Below, piece by piece: positions 1 to 7,664 of a DNA stretch of 41,120 nucleotides. The DNA is from Clostridiales bacterium (GTDB lineage Bacteria; Bacillota; Clostridia; Oscillospirales; Oscillospiraceae). The notes beneath the pieces were generated by a model that was given only the letters and a program-made list of their open reading frames with translations, did not search any database and was not told where the DNA came from. Each line of letters opens with the position of its first letter. Within the stretch, counting starts at the first letter, position 1. The stretch spans positions 1 to 41,120 of the forward strand of contig JAJUJI010000016.1 in NCBI GenBank assembly GCA_029265405.1, in the 5' to 3' direction. A program made the translations under genes and the position numbers.

Positions 1-216
1 CAAATGACTCCGTGTAGCTTTTGGGCTTCGACTTGTCGCGGAGCCTTACCCTCATTTGCGGCCTGATGAGATTCCTGTTCGTCAGGCCGGAGATTTGCCT
101 CCACCTTTCTTCAGATTCCGCGTCGCCACGGACACCCTTGGTCTTGGCTATGCCCTTCCCGCTGCCGGGCGGGTTCGGGACTTTCACCCTTTTGAACGTG
201 CGCTCACCGGGCGCAC
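1..216 (-). mobile_element. Group II intron (class C-like), 5' end, partial
   Basis: Read on the minus strand from 216 downward, the sequence opens with GTGCGCCCGG, a match to the GUGYG 5' end of group II introns. It continues with AGGGTGAAAGTCCC (190-177), then the conserved domain I stretch spanning 140-104 (core GGTGTC..GTGGCGAC..GGAATCTGAAG), then the tract at 103-50 with GACGAACAGGAATCTCAT. These blocks follow the order of domain I in class C introns such as that of Oceanobacillus iheyensis, as I remember it. The rest of the ribozyme and any maturase lie beyond the left edge. The 5' end could be at 222 instead, because GTGCGC is repeated. No ORF here is believable as protein. Confidence 0.8.
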
Positions 217-224
217 GCGCACGT

Positions 225-275
225 AAAAAGCGCCTGTCTGCCGTTCCTTTCGGTTCGGCAAGCAGGCGCTTTTTT
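225..275. terminator. Bidirectional intrinsic terminator after the SDR gene
   Basis: A stem of GCGCCTG (230-236) with CAGGCGC (263-269), extended by an inner TGCCG/CGGCA pairing (239-243 with 256-260). It is flanked by A5 at 225-229 and T6 at 270-275, so it has a U-tract on both strands. On the minus strand it ends the SDR transcript, and the group II intron begins 9 nt beyond that U-tract. Confidence 0.85.
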
Positions 276-302
276 GCGCATGCTTCGGATAAAGCCGGCC
301 GT

Positions 303-1253
303 CTATTTCTCGAAGGCCGGCACTTGGGTCTGGATTTCGAAAATTGGGTTGTAGGCAAGCATCGGGAACACCTTGATAAAGTCAGGGTTGACCGGCTCGT
401 CGGGGAAGGCCTTGGATATGGCGGCGGCTCTGGCGTCCCACCCGGCCTTAAATTCGGAATGCGTCAATATGTACAGATCGTTTCTCTTGATGCCGCGCAC
501 CACGCGCTCTCCCGCCTCATCGGGATTCCTTATGATTTTGCTGAAATCCGGCATGGGTCCCGGAGGCGGCGGAGGAGGCGCCGCGCCTTCCTTGTTCCTC
601 GGCATCTCAAATTTCGGCGGCTCTATGCCCAGGTGCTTGGCCCTTAGCTCGCCGGAGGAAAGGCCCAGGTTTGTGGAGAAGGGGCCGGGGCAAAACACGC
701 TTGAGCCTATGTTGTACTGCTTAAGGTCGCAGGCAAGCGTTTCCATGACGGATATTACGGCGTTTTTGAGCGAGTTGTAGAGTATGAAGCCGGGAACCGG
801 AACCAGACCCGCCATCGACGCGGTAGTCACCAGATGGCCTCCCTCTCCGTGCTTTACTATGCGTGGAACTATCGTCATTATGCCGTTGAGTACGCCCTTG
901 TAGTTGACCTCAATAGCAAGGTCTATATCCTTGTAGTCGAATTTTCCCACCCCCGGCCTGGGCTCGCCTATGCCTATTCCCGCGTTGTTGACGAGGATGT
1001 GCAGCTTGCCGAAGGCGGCCTCGGCAGCGTCCGCCGCCTTAACGTAGCCCTCCCTGTCGGTAACGTCGAGCTGGACGCCTATGGCCGGATAGCCGTTTTC
1101 ATTGAAAAACTTCAGCGCCTCGTCAATGGCGTTTTGCCTGAAGTCGGCAATTACTATGTTCATGCCTTCCTTTGCGCAGGCCTTCGCTATCCCCAGCCCC
1201 AACCCGCTGGCGCCGCCGGTGATGAACGCCGTCTTGCCTTGTAGATTTTCCAC
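303..1253 (-). CDS. Short-chain dehydrogenase/reductase (SDR family)
   Basis: A 316-aa classical-SDR-type NAD(P)-dependent oxidoreductase; the substrate is unknown. The N-terminal Rossmann motif TGGASGLG is at residues 12-19, the NNAG motif at 89-92, and the catalytic residues are Ser146, Tyr159 and Lys163 (YNSLK), with Asn117 also in place. An acidic residue (D37) follows strand 2, which favours NAD over NADP, though weakly. The family is usually near 250 aa; here the substrate-loop and C-terminal region is about 60 aa longer and contains a run of six prolines at 226-231. The start is GTG at 1253, chosen because GGGAGG lies about 9 nt upstream. A strong promoter lies at 1298-1325. The gene is divergent from a carboxylesterase, which may mean a shared substrate route (inference). 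Confidence 0.9.
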   Translation of the reverse strand: MENLQGKTAFITGGASGLGLGIAKACAKEGMNIVIADFRQNAIDEALKFFNENGYPAIGVQLDVTDREGYVKAADAAEAAFGKLHILVNNAGIGIGEPRPGVGKFDYKDIDLAIEVNYKGVLNGIMTIVPRIVKHGEGGHLVTTASMAGLVPVPGFILYNSLKNAVISVMETLACDLKQYNIGSSVFCPGPFSTNLGLSSGELRAKHLGIEPPKFEMPRNKEGAAPPPPPPGPMPDFSKIIRNPDEAGERVVRGIKRNDLYILTHSEFKAGWDARAAAISKAFPDEPVNPDFIKVFPMLAYNPIFEIQTQVPAFEK

Positions 1254-1297
1254 TAAATTTAAACCTCCCGATATATTTATTATTGTTTATGTTTATG

Positions 1298-1325
1298 ATT
1301 ATACACCGGCTTTTTATTCAGTCAA
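1298..1325 (-). promoter_or_regulatory. Sigma-A promoter of the SDR gene
   Basis: Minus strand: -35 TTGACT (1325-1320), 16-bp spacer, -10 TATAAT (1303-1298). It is about 45 bp from the GTG start and close to consensus. Confidence 0.8.
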
Positions 1326-1719
1326 GTCAAAAAAACGATAAGTAAGTCTGATTTATGCCGGCGCTAAAGCCGGCCCCCGCCGCCGCGGGATGCTTAATAT
1401 ATTCGCGGCAAAAAAGGGCTCCATTTTTTTGGTGCGGCTTTCTTCGCTTTTTTGCTTTAATAAAATTATATGCGGTTTGTTTTTATTTATTGACTTCAGT
1501 TGTTATTTAGCATATCCTATACTACATAAGGATAATATTGTAATTTGATAAAGCTGAGCGCTGAGGCTCTGATTGCGCGCTCACAAGCATTGCAGCGGAG
1601 CCTTTTCGGGCGCGTTTTCTTCCCAGCAATTGAATCAGGCCCTTTCCGGGCGCATGCGCCGGCAGGCCTGGCGCGGAGCTATGATCGTTTATTCAAATTA
1701 TTTTAAGGAGGTAAATATC
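1326..1719. other. Intergenic region between SDR and esterase
   Basis: About 390 bp without a gene. It holds a small GCCGGC-gctaaa-GCCGGC hairpin near 1355-1372, AT-rich DNA, the probable esterase promoter, and a GC-richer leader (1560-1700) with two similar copies of an imperfect GCC(C)TTT(T/C)CGGGCGC element. The upstream in-frame ATGs at 1573 and 1681 have no good ribosome binding site, so this part is treated as untranslated. Confidence 0.5.
1490..1518 (+). promoter_or_regulatory. Probable promoter of the carboxylesterase gene, with inverted repeat
   Basis: -35 TTGACT (1490-1495), 17-bp spacer, -10 TATCCT (1513-1518). The -10 is the left arm of an inverted repeat TATCCT/AGGATA whose right arm lies about 10 bp downstream, so a regulator could bind over the start of transcription. 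The alternative -10 TATACT (1518-1523) has a poor 22-bp spacer. Confidence 0.5.
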
Positions 1720-3225
1720 ATGATAAGAAAGGCAGCGGTTGAAGGCGGAGTCGTTGCGGGCATACCCGCCGCAGACCCGCGCATAACCGCATTCAAAGGA
1801 ATCCCGTTTGCCGCGCCGCCGGTCGGGAAAAACCGCTGGCGCGCACCCCAGCCGGTTGTTCCATGGAGCGGGGAATTGAAGTGCTCCGAGTTTGCGCCCA
1901 TTTCTATGCAGCATATACCGGGCTTGGACCAAAACAACATCTACACCAGAGAATGGAATGTGGACCCGGAAATTAAGATGGACGAGGATTGCCTTTATCT
2001 CAACGTTTGGACTCCGGCAAAATCGGTCGACGATAAGCTCCCGGTATTTGTATGGTATTTCGGAGGCGGCCTTCAGGAGGGCAATACGGCCGAAATGGAG
2101 TTCGACGGAGAGCGCCTCGCCCGGCGCGGCATAGTCGTCGTGACAGTAAACTACAGGCTCAACGTATTCGGGTTTCTGGCTCATCCCCAGCTTACCAAGG
2201 AGCAGCCGGACGCGCCGACCAATTTTGGGCATCTGGACCAACAGGCGGGAACGCGCTGGGTAAAACGCAATATAGCAGCATTCGGAGGCGATCCGGACAA
2301 CATCACCATTGGAGGCCAGTCCGCCGGTGGCATGAGCGTTTCGGTGCAGCTCACAGCGCCTCAAAACGAAGGCTTATTCAAAAAGGCGATAATCCAAAGC
2401 GGCATGATGGCGGACGTTTACAGCAGGACTCTCATGCCCATCCATACGCTCGCCGAAGCCGAGCAGGAGGGCGTCCGCTTCTTTGAGCGCCTGGGGGTCA
2501 AGACGCTTGAAGAGGCGAGGGCTTTGAAGGCGGAGTACATACGCGACAAGCTCAACGAACTGCGCCTGTTTTTCGGAACAGTTGACGACGGGATCTTCCA
2601 AATCGGCGACTACCAGAAAAACCTTATGGAAGGCAAGCGCTGGAAGGCGCCCTTGATGATAACCAGGACCGAATCTGAATTCAAGTCTGTGCTTCGCGCC
2701 GACAGCATGGAAAGCTTCAGGGCGCGGGCGGCCGAGATCTTCGGCGGCGATGCAGAAGAATTCCTGCAATATTGCGGCGACGACCTTGAGCAGGCGGTAA
2801 AACGCTCAGCCTTCAGCGGCATCGAGCTGTCGGCGAGAGCGCTTCAGCATTTTGACGAGAAACTCGGCATCAAGGAGCCGATTTATTACGCCGTTTTTGA
2901 CGCGGAGATACCCGGCTGGGACAATCCGGGAACCTTCCACTCCGTGGATCTTTGGTTCTTCTTTGAAACACTCGCAAAATGCTGGCGTCCCTTTACAGGC
3001 AAGCATTACGATCTGGCCAGGCAAATGTGCAACTACTGGGCAAACTTTATAAAAACGGGAGATCCCAACGGCAACGATGCCGACGGCACGCCTATGCCTC
3101 TTTGGAAGCCTCTGACCGACGCCGAGCCGAACGCGATGTATTGGAAGGACAAGCCTGTTCCTGTTGTGGACGAGCCCGACGGGCTTATGAAGCTGCTGCT
3201 CAAGACCTATATCAGAAAGAGCTGA
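1720..3225 (+). CDS. Type-B carboxylesterase / para-nitrobenzyl esterase family
   Basis: A 501-aa alpha/beta-hydrolase that cleaves carboxylic esters; the natural substrate is unknown. The oxyanion-hole GGG is at 115-117, the family motif EDCLYLNVW at 89-97, and the nucleophile elbow GQSAGG places Ser201 (GESAGG is more usual). The acid is probably Glu318 or Glu320 and the base His407 (GTFHSVD). There is no signal peptide, so it is likely cytoplasmic. The start is ATG 1720, chosen for AAGGAGG about 8 nt upstream; the longer reading from 1573 lacks a ribosome binding site. It is divergent from the SDR, and an ester-cleaving plus alcohol/ketone-converting pair is plausible but unproven. Confidence 0.9.
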   Translation: MIRKAAVEGGVVAGIPAADPRITAFKGIPFAAPPVGKNRWRAPQPVVPWSGELKCSEFAPISMQHIPGLDQNNIYTREWNVDPEIKMDEDCLYLNVWTPAKSVDDKLPVFVWYFGGGLQEGNTAEMEFDGERLARRGIVVVTVNYRLNVFGFLAHPQLTKEQPDAPTNFGHLDQQAGTRWVKRNIAAFGGDPDNITIGGQSAGGMSVSVQLTAPQNEGLFKKAIIQSGMMADVYSRTLMPIHTLAEAEQEGVRFFERLGVKTLEEARALKAEYIRDKLNELRLFFGTVDDGIFQIGDYQKNLMEGKRWKAPLMITRTESEFKSVLRADSMESFRARAAEIFGGDAEEFLQYCGDDLEQAVKRSAFSGIELSARALQHFDEKLGIKEPIYYAVFDAEIPGWDNPGTFHSVDLWFFFETLAKCWRPFTGKHYDLARQMCNYWANFIKTGDPNGNDADGTPMPLWKPLTDAEPNAMYWKDKPVPVVDEPDGLMKLLLKTYIRKS

Positions 3226-3303
3226 GCGGATGCTATAAGTTATACGAAATCCTACGGTTTTTGTAAACTAATATGTCGGTGCCGGCGCCAAAAGCGAACA
3301 AGT

Positions 3304-3335
3304 CTCGGGCGGTAATATGCACATTTCCGCCCGAG
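3304..3335. terminator. Hairpin between convergent esterase and mutS-like genes
   Basis: CTCGGGCGG (3304-3312) pairs with CCGCCCGAG (3327-3335), a perfect 9-bp stem. There is no clean U-tract on the plus strand, so it is a modest terminator, placed where convergent transcripts meet. Confidence 0.5.
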
Positions 3336-3366
3336 GCTTATCATTAAAAGCGCAAGTCTTGCGGCA

Positions 3367-4869
3367 TTACAGCTCTTTAATCCGGTAATCCTCCCCAAAT
3401 TGGAGCTTTTTGACTTTTCCGCCCTTCATCTTGTCGAATATGGGCATATGCGTTACAAATACATAAGCCGCGCCGGCCAGAGGGAGAACCTCGAGTATAT
3501 CGCGCATGCCCGCCGCGCCCTCCGAATAGGCGGTGGTTTGGAAGGTTTCGTTCAGCAGCACCAGCGAATGCGGGACAAGGTTGTCGATTATCCTGGCCAG
3601 CTCCTTAACCTCACCCTCGAAGCGCCCTGCGGCGTCGCCGGCGTCAAAGTCCTTTTCGGCCGAGCTGAACTGGCAGAAAACCATTCCCCTTGCGCTTATT
3701 CTTGCGGCTTTGGCGCAGACCGGCAGGCCGGCCTGGGCGAAAAGCTGCGCCGCCCCGATTGCGCGCAGGGTGCAGGTCTTGCCGGTCGAATTTTCTCCCC
3801 TTATGAGCGCTCCGTCGCAGCCGGAAAGATCTATCCCGTTGCGCACAATTTCCCCGGCCTCCATGCCCTGGAGCAGGAGCTGGACGTCGTACAGCTCCTC
3901 GGCCTTAAAAATCCCGGCCTCCGGAGGCAGTATTTCAGGCATGCACATGGGCGCTCCCGAGCGCACCAGCCTGCGCACATACCTGACTCCCGTATCGTAG
4001 AAGCTCAGCTCGCCGGACAGCCCCCTGAAAAACTCGTATATATTGCCCGTAATGCTGCTTAGGGCCGAATAAATCTCGTATAGAGCCTCGTTCAGTATAT
4101 TTCGGGCTTCCTCAAGATGAAATTCTCCCATATCCGCCTCCGGAGTTTCATCCGGCGGCGGGTTGGTTTTCGCAATGCTGCCAAGCAGCTTTTTGACCGA
4201 GCGCGAAAAGCTCTTTTCCTCGTTCTCGGCTACTTCGGCCAGGCTTGAGGCTCTTATCACAAGCGTATCGTCGGTTTCAACCCGCACCTTGAATTGATAT
4301 GCGGCTACGGTATCCCGCATGAACATGGAGGCTATATCGCTTATCTCATCCAGCGAGGCGTTGTTGGTCATTTCGGAGCAGAATCGTTTAATTCCCGTCA
4401 GCCCCTCCGACTTGACGGGGTATTTGTCGACCGCATCGTAGATTGAGCGGAAATAGCTGACGGTCTTTCTTGCAAAGGCGGCCGTAATCTTCACAGACTC
4501 GTAAGTTGCGTCAAGTATGCCGCCGGAGGTATTGGGAACGCCGTAGACGTAGATTCCGGAACGCAGCTCTCGCCACTCGCTCTGAAGGGTGTCGTAGCTG
4601 GCGAATATGGAGCGCAGCTCGTCAAGCAGCTTTGGCATCTCGATGAAATCCAGCAGTATATCCTGCCGGTACTTGATCTCCTCAGGAGTTTTCAAAGGCC
4701 TTCTGAAGATCTCCATTGCGCAGGCCGCAGCCTCGCCGTCGCGGGCAAACTCGCCCAGCGCCTTATCAATCGACAGGTCGTAAAGAGTGTCGGACATGGC
4801 CTCCGCCAGCGGGTCGTAGCCGTCCGGAATGGTTTCAATATAATTTTTATACAGCAAACTGAATTTCAT
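3367..4869 (-). CDS. MutS-like ATPase B (MutS domain V protein)
   Basis: A 500-aa protein with a C-terminal MutS-type ABC ATPase domain: Walker A GENSTGKT at 358-365, GRFEGEV at 415-421, the Walker B region SLVLLNET at 435-442 and the H-loop TH at 473-474. In canonical MutS the Walker B reads LxxxDE; here Asn replaces that Asp while the catalytic Glu is kept. The N-terminal ~330 residues are helical, like MutS lever/clamp regions, with no recognisable mismatch-reading domain I, so it is not classical MutS (about 850 aa). It overlaps the upstream paralogue by 4 bp (ATGA), so the two are translationally coupled and probably form a heterodimer. The DNA substrate and role are unknown. Confidence 0.8.
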   Translation of the reverse strand: MKFSLLYKNYIETIPDGYDPLAEAMSDTLYDLSIDKALGEFARDGEAAACAMEIFRRPLKTPEEIKYRQDILLDFIEMPKLLDELRSIFASYDTLQSEWRELRSGIYVYGVPNTSGGILDATYESVKITAAFARKTVSYFRSIYDAVDKYPVKSEGLTGIKRFCSEMTNNASLDEISDIASMFMRDTVAAYQFKVRVETDDTLVIRASSLAEVAENEEKSFSRSVKKLLGSIAKTNPPPDETPEADMGEFHLEEARNILNEALYEIYSALSSITGNIYEFFRGLSGELSFYDTGVRYVRRLVRSGAPMCMPEILPPEAGIFKAEELYDVQLLLQGMEAGEIVRNGIDLSGCDGALIRGENSTGKTCTLRAIGAAQLFAQAGLPVCAKAARISARGMVFCQFSSAEKDFDAGDAAGRFEGEVKELARIIDNLVPHSLVLLNETFQTTAYSEGAAGMRDILEVLPLAGAAYVFVTHMPIFDKMKGGKVKKLQFGEDYRIKEL

Positions 4870-6332
4870 TGCCCAGCCTTCTTTTCTGAAAAGCGTTTTA
4901 TCAGCGCTTCCCTGGTCAGTCCGTATTTTTTAAGTATGTCCTCCGCATATGAGCCGGATGAGGCGCGCAGGCGCGCTATGCGGAAGGTGCGGCGGTTTGC
5001 GTCGCTCTCGTCCACTATGACGCTGAGGAAGGGTATCTTGTCGCCCGCCAGCTTATGCTGATGCGTAATATAAAGCCCAAAGCAGCCCGAAGAGTGAAGC
5101 GCTTCCGCTAGCTCGGAGGTGCATTTCAAGGCCAGCTCCTCATTTGTAGTGGAATAGGTTTCGTTCAGCAGCACCAGCGAATTGCCGCCGTGCGCCTTCA
5201 TTATCTCCTCCACCCTCCTGCGCTCGTCGGCAAACCTCCCGTCGCCCTCAAAACGCTCGTCCCTCGGGAAGTGGGTGAATACGCAGTCCACCGGCCAAAG
5301 CACGGCGTGCTCCGCCGCCACCGGGCAGCCGGCAAGGAAAAACAGGGTGGAAATCGCCGCGCACCTTAAATATGTCGTCTTTCCGCCTCCGTTTGCGCCG
5401 GTCAGGAAAAAAAAGGGCTCGCTTTCCGTAAACAGCACATCGTTTGGAACGATATTCGTTTCATTTTTAGCCAAAAGCGATATGTCTCTCGCATTTTTCA
5501 GGTAAATTTTGCGCTCTTCGGACACCTTAGGCCAGCAGACCGGAATATTGTGCCGCTTAAGCCTCAAAAGCAGCTCCGTTGTTTCAATGTAAAAGTTGAG
5601 CTCGTATCTGTAACTGAGTATGCTCCTGTCGTAGAAATCCGAAAAATCCTCATAAAAGGCCTTGAAAGCCGCAAATTCGGCAGGGCGAAGCCTGGCCGAG
5701 GCGTTGATGAGCCTGGGCCCCAACGCTATGTCCGTTTCCCTCTCGGCCTTCAAATCGCGCAGTCCCAAATCCCGCGAAGCGGCTTTAAGGCGTCCGATAA
5801 GAGTCTGCGGGTCTTCAAGGCGAAGCCATAGGTTGTCGCCCGCCATGCGCATGGTCAGCGTCCTCACCGCCCGGGAGGCCTCCTCAAGCTCCCCGCAGCG
5901 CTTTTCAATAGCCTTGAAGGCTTCTCCCTCCGTTTCGTTTTCGAACCAGCTCGCAAAACGGCCAAGCAGGCCGGAGCTCTCCGTTACTTTCGAGGCCAGT
6001 CTGTAAAAACGGACGACATAGCGCAGCAGATTTACATACAGAAAGTTTCTCTCGTTGTCGCACCGCTCATTGCCCAGCGCCTCATCCAGGCGGCGTATAT
6101 CCTCGGCGGCGGCGGCAAGGGCCTTGAACAGAGCCAGGGTATTGCCGTTCTCGTTAAGCAGGGCCTTAAAAAGCTCCTGCCTGACGCATATATCCTCGCG
6201 CCTGCAAAGCACGCGCATCGCGCTTATCGCCTCATCGGAAAAAAGCAAATTCAGCTTCACATCTTCAAAAACGCCCGGGTCTACGGCGCGGCCCGAAGCC
6301 CTTTCGGTAAAAAGCAAACTGGGATAGCCCAT
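4866..6332 (-). CDS. MutS-like ATPase A (MutS domain V protein)
   Basis: A 488-aa protein, first gene of the pair. The ATPase domain is C-terminal: Walker A GANGGGKT at 312-319, GRFADE at 365-370, the Walker B region SLVLLNET at 385-392 (Asn where MutS has Asp) and THQH at 423-426. The eight residues SLVLLNET are identical to those of its partner. The N-terminal part is predicted helical and lacks a MutS mismatch-recognition domain. The two proteins have the same architecture but are otherwise strongly diverged, as in eukaryotic MutS heterodimers. The start ATG 6332 has AGAGGA about 8 nt upstream. Residues 455-488 form a charged C-terminal tail. Confidence 0.8.
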   Translation of the reverse strand: MGYPSLLFTERASGRAVDPGVFEDVKLNLLFSDEAISAMRVLCRREDICVRQELFKALLNENGNTLALFKALAAAAEDIRRLDEALGNERCDNERNFLYVNLLRYVVRFYRLASKVTESSGLLGRFASWFENETEGEAFKAIEKRCGELEEASRAVRTLTMRMAGDNLWLRLEDPQTLIGRLKAASRDLGLRDLKAERETDIALGPRLINASARLRPAEFAAFKAFYEDFSDFYDRSILSYRYELNFYIETTELLLRLKRHNIPVCWPKVSEERKIYLKNARDISLLAKNETNIVPNDVLFTESEPFFFLTGANGGGKTTYLRCAAISTLFFLAGCPVAAEHAVLWPVDCVFTHFPRDERFEGDGRFADERRRVEEIMKAHGGNSLVLLNETYSTTNEELALKCTSELAEALHSSGCFGLYITHQHKLAGDKIPFLSVIVDESDANRRTFRIARLRASSGSYAEDILKKYGLTREALIKRFSEKKAGQ

Positions 6333-6547
6333 TTTTTTATTCCTCTTGCCTCATATTACTTAATTGATTAATATTAGCACATATTAAGACCTTTTAAAAG
6401 CCCTGAGCGCCATATGTACAGAAGTTAACGCATTATTTAAAAATTTTTCCTATACAGCGTTTTGTCATTTCCGGGGAAAAGGCCGCTTGAAAACGCGCGC
6501 CGTTGATGCTAAACTATGTGCCTATAAACGCTTAAGAGGTACAGGCT

Positions 6548-7396
6548 ATGAAAAGGCAAAAGCGGATCGCCGCAATACACGATATATCCTGCTTCGGCAA
6601 ATGCTCGCTCACCGTTGCTCTTCCTATAATCTCCGCAGCCGGAATTGAGGTCAGCGTGATTCCTACAGCCGTGCTCTCCACCCACACCGGCGGTTTTACG
6701 GGCTATACCTTCCGGGACCTTACGGACGACATGCTCCCGATAGCGAGGCACTGGAAGTCCCTCGGGCTTGAGTTTGACGCCATATACACCGGCTATCTGG
6801 GCTCCTTCAGGCAGCTTGACATAGTTTCGGAAATTATCGATATGCTCAAAACGCCCGACACGCTTATCGTCGTCGACCCCGTAATGGCGGACAACGGCAG
6901 GCTTTACGCCAGCTTTCCGGAAACCTTTCCAGAAGGCATGAAAAAGCTATGCTCCAAGGCGGACGTCGTTGTGCCGAACATAACCGAGGCTTCGCTCATG
7001 CTTGAAATTCCCTACAGCGAAGGCCCCTATGCCGCCGAAGATATAAATAGGATGCTGCGCGGCCTTTCCGCTCTAGGCCCAAAAACGGCGGTGCTTACCG
7101 GCGTATATTTCGACGGCTCCGGGCTTGGGGCAGCATTTTACGACGCGGCCTCCGATAAGACCGACTTTGCTCTTTCCGAGCGCGTGGAGGGCTACTATCA
7201 CGGGACCGGCGATATTTTCGCCAGCGCGCTGACCGCCGGCCTGCTTGCCGGTTTGGGTACGGCCGGGGCCGTCCGTGCGGCGGTCGATTTTACGGCCGGA
7301 GCTATCAGGAGGACCTGGGAGGCCGGTACGGACGTGCGCTATGGCGTGAACTTTGAGGCGGGCATCAGGGCGTTTATTGAGGACATAATAAAATAA
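6548..7396 (+). CDS. Pyridoxal/pyridoxamine kinase (PdxY/PdxK-like)
   Basis: A 282-aa ribokinase-superfamily enzyme that phosphorylates pyridoxal, pyridoxamine or pyridoxine in the PLP salvage pathway. Visible signatures are the STHTGGF substrate loop (44-50), DPVMADNG (110-117), PNITEA (143-148), and GTGDIFAS (219-226) with the catalytic base Asp222. Full family length. The start ATG 6548 has AGAGG 8 nt upstream. It is a single-gene unit, divergent from the mutS-like pair and ended by the hairpin at 7411-7436. PLP made here would serve enzymes such as the cysteine desulfurase encoded further along. Ribokinases acting on HMP are the main alternative, but the STHTGG loop favours pyridoxal kinase. 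Confidence 0.88.
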   Translation: MKRQKRIAAIHDISCFGKCSLTVALPIISAAGIEVSVIPTAVLSTHTGGFTGYTFRDLTDDMLPIARHWKSLGLEFDAIYTGYLGSFRQLDIVSEIIDMLKTPDTLIVVDPVMADNGRLYASFPETFPEGMKKLCSKADVVVPNITEASLMLEIPYSEGPYAAEDINRMLRGLSALGPKTAVLTGVYFDGSGLGAAFYDAASDKTDFALSERVEGYYHGTGDIFASALTAGLLAGLGTAGAVRAAVDFTAGAIRRTWEAGTDVRYGVNFEAGIRAFIEDIIK

Positions 7397-7410
7397 AACG
7401 CAAGGGAGTC

Positions 7411-7436
7411 AGGCCGAAACGGCTTCGGCGCGGCCT
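7411..7436 (+). terminator. Terminator of the pyridoxal kinase gene
   Basis: AGGCCG (7411-7416) pairs with CGGCCT (7431-7436), extended inward by GAA/TTC pairing, followed by TTTTC. Confidence 0.55.
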
Positions 7437-7547
7437 TTTCATTACGGCCCCGCTTCCGTGCGTATGGGCGGAATAAAAAAGGCGCCGACTCTTGCGGCCT
7501 GAGCTGCAAACAGTCGCCGACGGCTATTTGCAAGGCACGCGCCAAAT

Positions 7548-7582
7548 GCTGACGCGGGCATCGTAGCGATGCCCGCGTCAGC
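7548..7582. repeat. Perfect 16-bp inverted repeat (hairpin)
   Basis: The arm at 7548-7563 (GCTGACGCGGGCATCG) and its exact complement at 7567-7582 are separated by only TAG. There is no U-tract on either side. The rest of 7437-7664 is GC-rich with no believable gene or RNA family that I recognise. Confidence 0.75.
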
Positions 7583-7664
7583 AGCGATATGGATAACTAA
7601 GCGGGCAGGCACGCTGGCTCAGACCGACCGGGCGCAGCGGCGCAGCTCCGAACCCTGGCTAGGG

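Noticed and set aside
21-647. A 208-aa plus-strand open frame at the left edge
   Set aside because: It runs antisense over the group II intron and the real SDR gene and has no family-like features; its Arg-rich tail is the reverse of the SDR polyproline stretch.
1573-1719. N-terminal extension of the esterase by 49 residues
   Set aside because: No ribosome binding site at 1573, no signal peptide pattern, and ATG 1720 has an ideal AAGGAGG.
7437-7664. Possible riboswitch, RNase P or other known RNA in the GC-rich gap
   Set aside because: No conserved core sequences of the RNA families that I know were found; only the 16-bp hairpin stands out.
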